Below the pieces are notes generated by a model. The model was not told the origin of the DNA. It did no database searches and saw only the letters and a list, made by a program, of their open reading frames with translations. From assembly GCA_020633975.1 (NCBI GenBank), contig JACKCR010000010.1, positions 131,173 to 195,172 on the forward strand: 64,000 nucleotides of DNA. The letters are read 5' to 3'. Position numbers and translations under genes: made by a program. Below, piece by piece: positions 8,048-16,398 of the stretch (its first letter is position 1; the number at the start of each line of letters is the position of its first letter). This DNA comes from Candidatus Eiseniibacteriota bacterium (GTDB lineage Bacteria > Eisenbacteria > RBG-16-71-46 > CAIMUX01).

Positions 8048-9736
8048 CGCCACATTGCGCGCTTGCTCGCGGCGGCTCCACCGCGACAGCGCGGTCCACA
8101 GCCGCTCGAAGTCGATCGGCTTCGCGAGATGATCGTCCATCCCAGCGGCGATACAGCGGTCTCTCTCTTCCGGCAGTGCGTTCGCAGTGAGCGCAACGAT
8201 CGCCATCCGCCCCTCGGAGTCGAGCTTTTCGCTCCGAATCCTGCGCGCGGCTTCGTAGCCGTCCATCTCCGGCATCATGCAATCCATGAAGACGATCGCG
8301 AACGGCGTGGTGGCGAGTCGATCGAGAGCCGCCTGTCCGGAATCGACGGTCTCGACCTGGCAGCCGAGCCGCTCGAGGAGCCGAGACGCAACCTTCCGGT
8401 TGATCGCGTTGTCGTCGACGACGAGCACATGAATCCCACCAGCATCGAGCATTCCAGTGGGACGTGCGAACGCTCGTCTCGACGGATCGTCGGCGGCGGT
8501 GGGGCAGTGCAGCCCCTTACCGGTGGACACCCGAAGAGCGCTCGCAAGTCGACAAAGCTGGATCGGACAGGGAATCGACACTTCGTCGGCCTCGCCACGC
8601 GTCGACCCGTCCGTATTGTTCCTCCGGATCAGAATCGACTTGGAGGTGTCGCCCATATGGAGGATGGAGACCTCTGCATGCTCCACATCCTTCGTCAGCT
8701 CCCATCCGATGTGGCTCAGTTGCGCGCCCAGCACGGCATCGAACAGCCTAGAACCTGGGGCGATCCATGCACGCGCCACGGTTTCGACGCGGTTCCGGGA
8801 TCCGAGGATGCGAAGCGGAACCTGCAGCTCGAAGATCGTCCCCTCGCCTTCCTTGCTCCTGACCGCAACCGTCCCACCCATCATGATCGCGAGCCGTCTG
8901 GTGATTGCGAGTCCGAGCCCCGTTCCCCCGAACCGGCGCGTCGTCGATGCGTCCGCTTGCGAGAACGGATCGAAGATTCGCCCGAGCTGCTCGTCGTTCA
9001 TCCCGATCCCCGTGTCGACAACTGAGATGCGATAGAGGTACACGAGTGGATCGTCTTCGGAGCCGGTCACATTGGCGTTGCATGGTCCAGGATCTCCGGG
9101 CATGCCCAACACGTCACTCGGGCGAGGGAAGGCCGGTCCCAAGGCAACGCGTACGAGTACGTGTCCAGATTCGGTGAACTTGACTGCGTTCGAGACCAAG
9201 TTCTGGAGGATCTGCCGGATCCGCGCAGGATCCCCTCCGACTTTCGTCGGTACATCGGGTTCGACCAGATAGTGGAGCGCAACCGGCTTCTCGCCGACCG
9301 AGGCCGCAGCCGGAACGAGGATCTGCTCCACAGTGGTCGCGAGGTCGAAGGACGTGAGTTCGATCTCTACCTTCTCGGCCTCGAGCTTGGAGAAATCCAG
9401 GATCTCGTTGAGCACGTCGAGGAGGGCGCGCCCCGACTCGAGAGCCGTGGACACCGCGTCTCGTTGATTCGGATCGAGGTGAGACTGCTCCAGCAGCTGC
9501 AACATCCCGAGGAGGCCGTTGAGGGGAGTGCGGATCTCGTGGCTCATTCGAGCGAGGAAGAGGCTCTTGGCGTGATTCGCGGATTCCGCATGAGCTGCGG
9601 CGTCTCGAGAATGGCTCGCGGCGGACTCCGCCACGGCGAGCTGGTCTCGCAGCGCTCGGACGACGTCCTCGAGCTCGGAGATCCTAACGTCGGGAGGATC
9701 TGGTCGCTCGCTCCCTGCCTTGCGTCCACCCTTCAT
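8045..9736 (-). CDS. Hybrid sensor histidine kinase/response regulator
   Basis: The 563-residue protein has an N-terminal coiled coil (about 15-60) and no membrane segment, so the kinase is probably cytoplasmic. The HisKA domain carries [15 protein letters not shown] with the phosphorylated His. HATPase motifs follow ([41 protein letters not shown]). The C-terminal receiver has [12 protein letters not shown] and the acceptor Asp in [13 protein letters not shown]. It should autophosphorylate on His and pass phosphate to its own receiver. No output domain is present, so a separate partner is needed. It lies downstream of a chemoreceptor on the same strand. Its TAG stop (8045-8047) lies inside the right inverted repeat of the insertion sequence, directly after an apparently complete receiver domain. 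Confidence 0.93.
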   Translation of the reverse strand: MKGGRKAGSERPDPPDVRISELEDVVRALRDQLAVAESAASHSRDAAAHAESANHAKSLFLARMSHEIRTPLNGLLGMLQLLEQSHLDPNQRDAVSTALESGRALLDVLNEILDFSKLEAEKVEIELTSFDLATTVEQILVPAAASVGEKPVALHYLVEPDVPTKVGGDPARIRQILQNLVSNAVKFTESGHVLVRVALGPAFPRPSDVLGMPGDPGPCNANVTGSEDDPLVYLYRISVVDTGIGMNDEQLGRIFDPFSQADASTTRRFGGTGLGLAITRRLAIMMGGTVAVRSKEGEGTIFELQVPLRILGSRNRVETVARAWIAPGSRLFDAVLGAQLSHIGWELTKDVEHAEVSILHMGDTSKSILIRRNNTDGSTRGEADEVSIPCPIQLCRLASALRVSTGKGLHCPTAADDPSRRAFARPTGMLDAGGIHVLVVDDNAINRKVASRLLERLGCQVETVDSGQAALDRLATTPFAIVFMDCMMPEMDGYEAARRIRSEKLDSEGRMAIVALTANALPEERDRCIAAGMDDHLAKPIDFERLWTALSRWSRREQARNVA

Positions 9737-9774
9737 CGATCTGCTGGATCTCCGGGACTACTGGTTCTCTAGGT

Positions 9775-9854
9775 TCACGAGGATCGGAAAGATCACGACG
9801 GTCGTAGAGATCACGAGGGTCGGAAAGTTCGTGACGGTCGGAAAGATCACGAGG
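9775..9854. repeat. 18-bp tandem repeat array, about 4.4 copies
   Basis: Units follow TCACGASGGTCGGAAAGA at 9775, 9793, 9811 and 9829, with a partial copy at 9847. The partial copy contains the stop codon of the chemoreceptor gene. The array therefore starts at that gene end and fills most of the gap to the histidine kinase gene. Confidence 0.88.
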
Positions 9855-11301
9855 CCATTCGGCTCGCGGCATCCCTTCCCGCGATGATTCCGCGCAAGTG
9901 ACCCACGTGCTTGCGCATCTCCTTGGCTTGCGCGTTCATCTCCTCCGCCGCGGAAGCCGATTCCTCTGCTCCGGCCGCATTCTGCTGCACGACATGGTCG
10001 ATTCCGGAGAGCGCGCTCGTCACCCGCTTCACTCCGTGGGCCTGATCTCTCGACGCGTCCGTGATCTGCCCGATCAACGTTCCGACGTGACTTGCGCTCG
10101 TGCTCGCGTTCTCGAAGTCGGAGCGACTCCTCTCTGCCAGGCGGACACCGGACCGGATCTGGCTCACAGTTTCCTCGATCAGATTCGAGGTATCCTGGGC
10201 CGCTTCCGTGGACCGCATCGCGAGCTTCCGAACTTCATCGGCCACGACGGCGAACCCTGCTCCGGCATCACCCGCTCGCGCCGCTTCGACAGCGGCGTTC
10301 AGAGCCAGCAGATTGGTCTGGAACGCGATATCGTCGATCGCCTTGATGATCTTCTGGATCTCTTCGCTCGTCTTCTCCATATGGACCATCGACTTCTGGA
10401 GTTCGAGCATCGAGCCGTTCGCGGTCCCGACGACTCCGAGCGTCTCCTTCATGAGACCGTCGGCGTTCTGCGCGGCATCTGCGTTCTGATCGATCTGCAC
10501 GGCCATCTCTTCGAGCCACGCGGTCGTCTCTTGGATCGAGGCGGCTTGCTGTGTCGCGCCCTGGGCGAGGCTCCCGCTCGTCGCGGATACCTGACCGGAC
10601 GCACTGCTCATCTCCGTCGCGATCGTTTCGAGGTCGCGGATCGTCGAGTCGATCGGATTTGCAATCGACCGCGCCATGAGGAACGAGATCACGAATGCGA
10701 CGGCACCGATACCGAGGCACAACAGTCCAACGACTCCGAAGATCCGGAAGAGATCCGCGCGGACGTCGTCGACATAGATTCCGGTGCCGATCACCCAACC
10801 CCACGGCTCATACTGCTCGACGTAGGAGAGCTTCGGAACGGGGTTGTTCTTGCCGGGCTTCTCCCACATGTAGTCGACGAATCCAGCATTCTCCTCACGG
10901 CAAATGCGGGCAAACTCCGAGAAGATCCGCTTCCCCTTCGGGTCCTCGAACCCGGATAGGTCCTTGCCGTTGAGCTCCGGCTTCAGTGGATGCATCACCA
11001 TCCGAGCGTCGAGGTCATTGATCCAGAAGTAGTTTCCCTCGCCGTACTGCATGTGTCCGAGAGATGACGCCGCCATCTCCTGCGCTTCCACTTCCGTCAG
11101 TCGGCCCGCCTTCGCTTCCTCCGCATAGTGCTCGACCAGGTTGAGCGCAGAGTCGACCAGGTCACGCGTCTTGGACTTCTTCGCATCCATGAACGCACCG
11201 TTCAGCGTCGGATACATCCAAAACGCGATCGAGAACATGGTCCCGACGATGGTCAGCCCGAGCAGGACGATTCGCGTGGACAAAGGGAAGCGGTTCAGCA
11301 C
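9847..11301 (-). CDS. Methyl-accepting chemotaxis protein with single Cache domain
   Basis: The 484-residue receptor has a first membrane segment at about residues 9-29 and a periplasmic Cache domain of the sCache_2 type ([32 protein letters not shown]). A second membrane segment (about 190-212) and the cytoplasmic signalling hairpin follow, with the conserved tip [20 protein letters not shown] and [11 protein letters not shown]. It should sense a small ligand and control CheA. I chose the GTG at 11301 because it has GGAGG nine bases upstream and begins LNRFPLSTR directly before the first membrane helix. The frame stays open to an ATG at 11469, but that part overlaps a structured leader. No che genes are in the window. 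Confidence 0.92.
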   Translation of the reverse strand: MLNRFPLSTRIVLLGLTIVGTMFSIAFWMYPTLNGAFMDAKKSKTRDLVDSALNLVEHYAEEAKAGRLTEVEAQEMAASSLGHMQYGEGNYFWINDLDARMVMHPLKPELNGKDLSGFEDPKGKRIFSEFARICREENAGFVDYMWEKPGKNNPVPKLSYVEQYEPWGWVIGTGIYVDDVRADLFRIFGVVGLLCLGIGAVAFVISFLMARSIANPIDSTIRDLETIATEMSSASGQVSATSGSLAQGATQQAASIQETTAWLEEMAVQIDQNADAAQNADGLMKETLGVVGTANGSMLELQKSMVHMEKTSEEIQKIIKAIDDIAFQTNLLALNAAVEAARAGDAGAGFAVVADEVRKLAMRSTEAAQDTSNLIEETVSQIRSGVRLAERSRSDFENASTSASHVGTLIGQITDASRDQAHGVKRVTSALSGIDHVVQQNAAGAEESASAAEEMNAQAKEMRKHVGHLRGIIAGRDAASRMAS

Positions 11302-11324
11302 GATCCAGGTCCTCCGTGACAGCT

Positions 11325-11389
11325 GAGGACGGCGCTCGTCGTGAGCGATGCGCTTGAAGCGACCCGAAAGGGTCGAGCTCGCCGTCCTC
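11325..11389 (-). promoter_or_regulatory. Structured leader upstream of chemoreceptor (three-way junction)
   Basis: Read on the + strand, GAGGACGGCG (11325-11334) pairs perfectly with CGCCGTCCTC (11380-11389). Inside lie two hairpins: CGCTC/GAGCG (11333-11347) and CGACCC/GGGTCG with a four-base loop (11360-11375). The structure lies in the 5' leader of the receptor gene, 24 bases before the start codon. It matches no riboswitch class I know. The function as a cis-regulatory RNA is inferred. Confidence 0.4.
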
Positions 11390-11508
11390 TCCACTCGGTG
11401 TATCGGGCCTCGGGGATTGCACCCTGACGGATTTCCCTCAGCACGATAGATAGTTGGGGGAAAATGCATTACGGCCGGTCCGGGTCATGGACCGTGTCCG
11501 TGATCGGG

Positions 11509-11575
11509 GCCGCTTGAGGGATGCCGCTTGGGGGATGCCGCTTGGGGGATGCCGTTTGGGGGATGCCACCCAGGG
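11509..11575. repeat. 14-bp tandem repeat array between ApbE and chemoreceptor genes
   Basis: Four copies of GCCGCTTGGGGGAT lie at 11509, 11523, 11537 and 11551. The second and third are identical and the other two differ by one base. A decayed fifth copy begins at 11565. The array is 35 bases downstream of the ApbE stop. The remainder of the 309-base gap holds the chemoreceptor leader. Confidence 0.9.
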
Positions 11576-11610
11576 CCTGTCGATCGCCACCTCGGCCGAT
11601 GGCGAGGTCG

Positions 11611-12870
11611 CTAGAACTCGCGTACTTCCAGGAAATCTGTACCCTCGACTAGCTCGAACCGGGGCGCGACGTCGGCCTCGACCCAGACGACATCCGATGG
11701 TACTTCCGCGTCATCCTTTGCGGACGTCCCGCCGGCAGCGTTCGCCTCGTGCTTGGCGGCGTGTCGTCCATCTTCCACCAGCACGACCGCGAGGTTCGGA
11801 TCCTGCTTCGCGACTTCCCGAGCGCGCTCCGGTCCGAGCACGAAGAGGGCTGTCGCCCACGCGTCGGCGTCAGTGGCGGTGGGCGCAAGCACCGTCACCG
11901 AGAGAAGCCCTTCCGCGGGCCAACCCGTCCGAGGATCGAGGATGTGACCGTACTCCCGGCCGTCCTGCGCCACGAACTGCTCGTACTGACCGGACGTCGC
12001 CATCGCGGCCTCGCCCAACGTGAGCTTCGCGAAGTACGGAAGCCGGTCGCGAGGATCGCGAATGCCGACAACCCACGCATCCCTGCCCGGAGGCGTCCCG
12101 AGCGTACGGATGTTGCCCGAAAGGTCGGCCATTCCCGACACGCCGGCCTCGCGAAGCACGCCGTATGCGAGATCGACACCGTATCCCTTGGCGATGCCGC
12201 CGAGGTCCACCTTGAGCCCCGGGCTCGCGAAGGCGACCCGATGGGATGGCGGATCGAGCCAGACCTTCTGCCATCCAATTCCGTCGCGAGTTTCGTCGAT
12301 CTCACGCGCCGCGGGTACATGAGGTGTACCGCCGAGGAAGCCCCAGAGACGGACGAGGGGCTCGACCGTGACGTCGAATGCACCACCAGACGCATCGGAA
12401 ATCTCGAGCGCACGCCCGAGCACGAACGCCAACTCCCGATCCGTCTCGACCGTGTCGACGGCAGCCTCCCTGTTCACGCGAGAGAGTTCACTCGATTCCT
12501 TCCAGTTGCTGAGGAGTCGGTCGACGTGGTGCCAGGTCTCGAGGGCTGATTCCGCGACGTCTGCCGAAGCCGACGAGTCGGCCGTCACGATGGTGACGGT
12601 CCCCCACGTTCCCATGACTTGGGTGCGGTAGTGGACGCTGCGTTCCGGTCCCGTTCCGACTCGAGCCTGATCGGAGCGCGACCCGCCCTCCGGTTCGCCG
12701 CCGCAAGCCACGAGCAGCGAGGCAGCAAAGCAACACGCCGCAGCCCGCGCCGAGACCGCGCACCGGAGGACGCTCCTCGGGAGGGTCGAACTCCGCCCTC
12801 CATGTGGACGAGCCCGCCATATCGAGCTCGACACTCGAGGCAGGTTCGCCGTTCGTCCCAGGCTCGTCAC
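11611..12870 (-). CDS. apbE: FAD:protein FMN transferase (ApbE), lipoprotein
   Basis: The product shows the ApbE hallmarks: a GTWGTVTI strand, VDLGGIAKGYGVDLA, and HILDPRTGWPAEGLLSVTV followed by ATDADAWATALFVLG. The enzyme transfers FMN from FAD onto a Ser/Thr of Rnf/Nqr-type proteins in the periplasm. A lipobox (SLLVACGG, Cys about 56) anchors it to a membrane. The start is uncertain: I use GTG 12870, 15 bases after the aminopeptidase P stop, rather than an ATG at 12984 that would overlap that gene by 100 bases. The gene follows aminopeptidase P on the same strand. The RnfD-like protein at 23.1 kb is a possible client in principle, but it lacks an obvious flavinylation motif. Confidence 0.9.
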   Translation of the reverse strand: MTSLGRTANLPRVSSSIWRARPHGGRSSTLPRSVLRCAVSARAAACCFAASLLVACGGEPEGGSRSDQARVGTGPERSVHYRTQVMGTWGTVTIVTADSSASADVAESALETWHHVDRLLSNWKESSELSRVNREAAVDTVETDRELAFVLGRALEISDASGGAFDVTVEPLVRLWGFLGGTPHVPAAREIDETRDGIGWQKVWLDPPSHRVAFASPGLKVDLGGIAKGYGVDLAYGVLREAGVSGMADLSGNIRTLGTPPGRDAWVVGIRDPRDRLPYFAKLTLGEAAMATSGQYEQFVAQDGREYGHILDPRTGWPAEGLLSVTVLAPTATDADAWATALFVLGPERAREVAKQDPNLAVVLVEDGRHAAKHEANAAGGTSAKDDAEVPSDVVWVEADVAPRFELVEGTDFLEVREF

Positions 12871-12874
12871 CGAA

Positions 12875-12894
12875 GCCGCTCTGATCAGAGCGGC
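12875..12894. repeat. Perfect 20-bp palindrome over the aminopeptidase P stop codon
   Basis: GCCGCTCTGATCAGAGCGGC is its own reverse complement, centred between 12884 and 12885. It contains the TGA stop of the upstream gene and precedes the likely GTG start of the ApbE gene by four bases. It could form a cruciform or act as a binding site for a dimeric protein. As RNA it has no loop of its own. Confidence 0.8.
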
Positions 12895-14675
12895 GCGCAC
12901 GCGTCGGCCAGCCACTCGCGGTCTTCCTTCTCCAGGAAGGGAGAGAGCGTCTTCTTGACGTGCTTGTGGTACGTGTCGACCCACTTCTTCTCCGCTGGGT
13001 CGAGCAGCTTCAGGTCGATGAGCCGTGCGTCGATCGGACAGACGGTCAGATCCTCGAACCGGTAGTACGTCTTCCCGTTGTCCTTGCTGACGGAATCCTC
13101 GACGACGAGCACGAGGTTCTCGATCCGGATTCCGTACTCGCCCGGCTTGTAGTAGCCAGGTTCGTTGCTGAGCACGTTTCCGGCCTCGAGCGGGTATCCA
13201 CCGTCGGGACGGGTCCCGATGTTCCGGGGACCTTCGTGAACGTTGAGGAAGCAGCCGACTCCGTGACCGGTACCGTGGTTGTAGTCGAGGTCCACGTCCC
13301 AGAGAGCCTTTCGGGCCAACACGTCGAGCGCGGGCGCGAGCGTACCTTTCGGGAAGCGCGCACGGGAGATCGCGATGTGTCCCTTGAGAACGCGCGTGAA
13401 CCGTTCCTTCTGTTCTTTCGTCGCGCGCCGACCAAGGAGGATCGTCCGCGTGATGTCGGTGGTGCCGTCCAGGTACTGGCCGCCCGAATCGAGGAGGTAG
13501 ATGCCTTCAGCCTTGATGTCGACGTCGGTTCTCGGCGTCACCGTGTAGTGGATGATCGCGCCGTGGCCCGCGTATCCCGAGATCGTACGGAAGGAGAGAC
13601 CTTGGAAGAGGTCACCCTCGGCCCGGAACGACTCGAGCTGATCCGCGGCCGAGATTTCCGTGAGCCCACCGTCGGGCGCGGCCTCTTCCACCCACCGAAG
13701 GAAACGAACCATCGCGACACCGTCACGAACGTGTGCCCTCTTCATTCCTTCGATCTCGATGCCGTTCTTGGCGGCCTTCATGAGAACGACCGGTGACGTC
13801 TTCTCGATCCGCTTGGCATCACCGAGCAGATCGAGCATCCAACGCGACGCACTCTTCCGGTCCATCCACACCACGCTCCCGGACGCTCCCAGCTCCGCGA
13901 GTGCAGGAGCGAACTCGCCGTAGGCCCGAAGGGTGACCGAAGAGCCGAGTGCCTTGCGCAGCGCAGGCGTCACCTTCGCATCGTCGATGTAGAGGGTGGC
14001 CTTCTTGTCCGTCACGATCGCGTACGCGATGGCGACCGGATTGAAGGTGACGTCCCGTCCACGGATGTTGAAGAGCCACGCCACGGAGTCGAGGGCAGAG
14101 AGGACGTGCGCGTCGGCCCGCTGCTCCTTCATTTCCTTGCGGAGACGGCGCAGCTTGGACGAGGTGCTCTCCCCACTGTACTTCGTCGCGAGAGCAAACG
14201 CTTCGCCATGCGGTAGCTGGATATCCTCCCCGCGCGCGGCGTCGACCAAGTTGTTCGGCGTGAAGACGAGCGACAGACCATAGTCGCCGAGAGCGGTTTC
14301 GAGCGACGCGGCTCGGTCGATCGAGAGGGTCTGTGGATCGACGCCGACCTTCGCGCCCGCGGGGAGCGTCTTCCCGAGCATGGCTTCGATCGAGAGAACG
14401 CCAGGCTGTCCCGTCCGGTGCAGGTGCATCCCGGAACCCCGGAGTTCGTCTTCGGCCTGAAGGAAGTAGCGACCGTCGGTCCAAAGGCCCGCGTGCTTCT
14501 TCGTCACGACCACCTCGCCCGCCGATCCCGTGAACCCGCTGATCCACTGTCGGCGCTGCCAACACTCCGGAACGTACTCGCTCTGATGAGGGTCCGTGCT
14601 GGGGACGAGGTACGCATCGAGTCCGTGACGATCCAGTTGCTCACGGAGGGCGGCGATCCGCTGCTTCGGCTTCAT
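12885..14675 (-). CDS. pepP: Aminopeptidase P (M24B), internal start of a longer frame
   Basis: From the ATG at 14675, which has AAAGGAG seven bases upstream, this reads as a complete 596-residue aminopeptidase P. It has creatinase-like N-terminal domains (GLWTDGRYFLQAEDEL, ALDSVAWLFNIRGRDV) and the pita-bread catalytic domain. Metal ligands are visible: the two Asp of LLDSGGQYLDGTTDITRT, His in NHGTGHGVG, Glu in LSNEPGYY and Glu in GIRIENL. It removes N-terminal residues preceding proline and has no signal peptide, so it is cytoplasmic. Length matches the three-domain eukaryotic-like subgroup. The same frame continues upstream without a stop into a NUDIX-hydrolase gene. Confidence 0.93.
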   Translation of the reverse strand: MKPKQRIAALREQLDRHGLDAYLVPSTDPHQSEYVPECWQRRQWISGFTGSAGEVVVTKKHAGLWTDGRYFLQAEDELRGSGMHLHRTGQPGVLSIEAMLGKTLPAGAKVGVDPQTLSIDRAASLETALGDYGLSLVFTPNNLVDAARGEDIQLPHGEAFALATKYSGESTSSKLRRLRKEMKEQRADAHVLSALDSVAWLFNIRGRDVTFNPVAIAYAIVTDKKATLYIDDAKVTPALRKALGSSVTLRAYGEFAPALAELGASGSVVWMDRKSASRWMLDLLGDAKRIEKTSPVVLMKAAKNGIEIEGMKRAHVRDGVAMVRFLRWVEEAAPDGGLTEISAADQLESFRAEGDLFQGLSFRTISGYAGHGAIIHYTVTPRTDVDIKAEGIYLLDSGGQYLDGTTDITRTILLGRRATKEQKERFTRVLKGHIAISRARFPKGTLAPALDVLARKALWDVDLDYNHGTGHGVGCFLNVHEGPRNIGTRPDGGYPLEAGNVLSNEPGYYKPGEYGIRIENLVLVVEDSVSKDNGKTYYRFEDLTVCPIDARLIDLKLLDPAEKKWVDTYHKHVKKTLSPFLEKEDREWLADACAPL

Positions 14676-16334
14676 GGAAGCTCCTTTCTTTCCACGATCG
14701 GGAGCGGCGAGTGTAGCAGCTCGCCTCGTCTTCTGGGATGGGCTCCATCGAAGAGCGGTTTCGAGAGGACCAGGACGAGACTCGGCTGCCTTTGCTTCGG
14801 TCTGTCGTGGGCCGGACGTGGCGCTTTCCACCCGGAAGATCCGCCCCTCACGCTCGAGCTTGTCCGCCACGGATGCGACGCTTTCCGCGGCGTAGGGCAG
14901 AGCCTCAGGAGGGACGTCCCGGTACACGAGCCGTACGATCTCCTCGGCGGAGCGGCCCTGCGTCTCCCCACAGGACGCAACCACAGCCAGAATCGCCGCC
15001 TCCCTCTCTGCCCGATGCCTGAGCTGGGTTTCGAGGATCTCAGGGCCTCCCGCGACCGCAGGGCCATGCGCGGGATAGACGATCTCGCTGGGAAGCTCGG
15101 CGAGACGGCGGAGCGAGGCGAGGTAGTCCTCCATGGTGCCGTCCTTCCTCCGGACGAGGACGCTGGAGAGTTGAGACACCATGTCGCCGACAAAGAGACT
15201 GCCGTATCTCCGCTCGAAGAAGCAGAGATGCCCGGGTGCGTGACCAGGAGTATGGATCGCCTCGAGCTCCCAACCCGTCCGGCCGTCCGGAGAGGGGCCC
15301 AGGGCCAGACGCTCTCCGTCCGCGATCCTTCGGTCGATCTCGACGCGGCCTTCGAGACGATCGGCGGTCGCTTCGTGCGCCCACACCGGAACGCCGAACC
15401 GGTCGCGAATCCGGTCCACCGCGCCTACGTGATCGCCATGATGGTGGGTGACGAGAATGCCGCCGAGCCGCCGCTTCGGGACGGGCCCAGCTTCGAGCGC
15501 GTGGGTGAGCGCATCGACGAGGCGCGTCTGTTCATCCGGGTCGGAACATCCAGGATCGATCAGATAGGCCGGATCACTTCCGACCAGGTACGCATTCGTG
15601 TGCGTCGCGGGCGGAAGCGTCTCCGTCCGGAGTGGCAGAAGCTGCGCCGCAGGGTTGTAGAAGATGGTGTGGATCCGGCCTTCGCCGAGCGTTGTCGTGA
15701 GGGACGCGAGTGCCTCCCAACCGAACTCTCCCTCCACTCCACTCGACGTCAGCGTGTGCAAGATGAGGACGACGGGTGGCGCGATCCGGAGCTCTCCTCG
15801 CCTCCACCGCTCGAGCCAAACCTCGGGCTCGTCCCAGCGACCTTCCTCGAGCTCGCCTGGCAGGACCTCTGGGTCTCCGTCCGAGCTATCCAGATCCAGT
15901 CGAAAGAACTGCGTGTCGTACCGCACTGGGTGGTAGGACGGCGTGAGCAGCCGACACACCGGGTTCATCCGTGCTTCGGAAAACGTGACCTTCCGTTCGA
16001 ACTCGTCCCAGACCTCGAGCGCCTGCTTCCTCGTCGCACGGTCGGGGCTCCCTTCGAGTTCGAGGAGCGTCTGTCGAAGCGGACGTCGTTCAGACCCTAG
16101 CGCCGGAGACCAGATCTCGAGCCCGAGCTCCTCGAACAGCTCTCGGATCGCCGTCCGTGCAAATCGCTGGTCGTCGCCTCGCTCGTCCCCTGGCCCGCCT
16201 GTGTGTGCCGGCGGAACCGTGCCACCCGGGAATGCCCAGAATCCGCCGAAGAACCGGAGTCGGGACGCCCTCTGCACCAGAAACACGGAGCGGTCCCGTC
16301 GCACGATGATGCTGCTGGCTTCTCGAATCGTCAT
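12885..16334 (-). CDS. NUDIX + metallo-beta-lactamase (LACTB2-like) frame, open into aminopeptidase P
   Basis: The ATG at 16334 opens a frame of 1149 codons. Residues 1-230 form a NUDIX domain with FWAFPGGTVPP and AIRELFEELGLE; the box is split by an insertion, as in NUDT19-type CoA diphosphatases. Residues 260-500 form a metallo-beta-lactamase with THHHGDHVGAVDRIRDRF, HTPGHAPGHLCFF and a LACTB2-like winged-helix end (VADKLEREGRIF). A 48-residue linker of low complexity follows, with no stop, then all of aminopeptidase P. Two outcomes are possible: a single three-enzyme chain, or a chain plus separate aminopeptidase P from the internal ribosome site. NUDIX-MBL fusions are known; the third module is unusual. 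The gene diverges from the lipoprotein pair at 16399. Confidence 0.75.
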   Translation of the reverse strand: MTIREASSIIVRRDRSVFLVQRASRLRFFGGFWAFPGGTVPPAHTGGPGDERGDDQRFARTAIRELFEELGLEIWSPALGSERRPLRQTLLELEGSPDRATRKQALEVWDEFERKVTFSEARMNPVCRLLTPSYHPVRYDTQFFRLDLDSSDGDPEVLPGELEEGRWDEPEVWLERWRRGELRIAPPVVLILHTLTSSGVEGEFGWEALASLTTTLGEGRIHTIFYNPAAQLLPLRTETLPPATHTNAYLVGSDPAYLIDPGCSDPDEQTRLVDALTHALEAGPVPKRRLGGILVTHHHGDHVGAVDRIRDRFGVPVWAHEATADRLEGRVEIDRRIADGERLALGPSPDGRTGWELEAIHTPGHAPGHLCFFERRYGSLFVGDMVSQLSSVLVRRKDGTMEDYLASLRRLAELPSEIVYPAHGPAVAGGPEILETQLRHRAEREAAILAVVASCGETQGRSAEEIVRLVYRDVPPEALPYAAESVASVADKLEREGRIFRVESATSGPRQTEAKAAESRPGPLETALRWSPSQKTRRAATLAAPDRGKKGASMKPKQRIAALREQLDRHGLDAYLVPSTDPHQSEYVPECWQRRQWISGFTGSAGEVVVTKKHAGLWTDGRYFLQAEDELRGSGMHLHRTGQPGVLSIEAMLGKTLPAGAKVGVDPQTLSIDRAASLETALGDYGLSLVFTPNNLVDAARGEDIQLPHGEAFALATKYSGESTSSKLRRLRKEMKEQRADAHVLSALDSVAWLFNIRGRDVTFNPVAIAYAIVTDKKATLYIDDAKVTPALRKALGSSVTLRAYGEFAPALAELGASGSVVWMDRKSASRWMLDLLGDAKRIEKTSPVVLMKAAKNGIEIEGMKRAHVRDGVAMVRFLRWVEEAAPDGGLTEISAADQLESFRAEGDLFQGLSFRTISGYAGHGAIIHYTVTPRTDVDIKAEGIYLLDSGGQYLDGTTDITRTILLGRRATKEQKERFTRVLKGHIAISRARFPKGTLAPALDVLARKALWDVDLDYNHGTGHGVGCFLNVHEGPRNIGTRPDGGYPLEAGNVLSNEPGYYKPGEYGIRIENLVLVVEDSVSKDNGKTYYRFEDLTVCPIDARLIDLKLLDPAEKKWVDTYHKHVKKTLSPFLEKEDREWLADACAPL

Positions 16335-16398
16335 CCTACCCCTGCAATCGTGATATCCTTCGGCGGTCGATGCGGCCACAGAGTACTCGGGAAGCCCA

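Noticed and set aside
6755-8055. 8- or 9-bp target-site duplication of the insertion sequence
   Set aside because: The eight bases outside each end (GGTCCCAG and CGCCACAT) do not match; only a TA could be shared.
11380-11460. Cobalamin or c-di-GMP riboswitch in the chemoreceptor leader
   Set aside because: A GAGGGAAA...GGGTGCAATCCCC stretch vaguely recalls the cobalamin core, but the surrounding conserved elements are missing, and the c-di-GMP core is absent.
14418-16100. A 560-codon open frame on the + strand opposite the NUDIX-MBL gene
   Set aside because: The - strand encodes complete NUDIX and MBL motifs; the + frame is their shadow.
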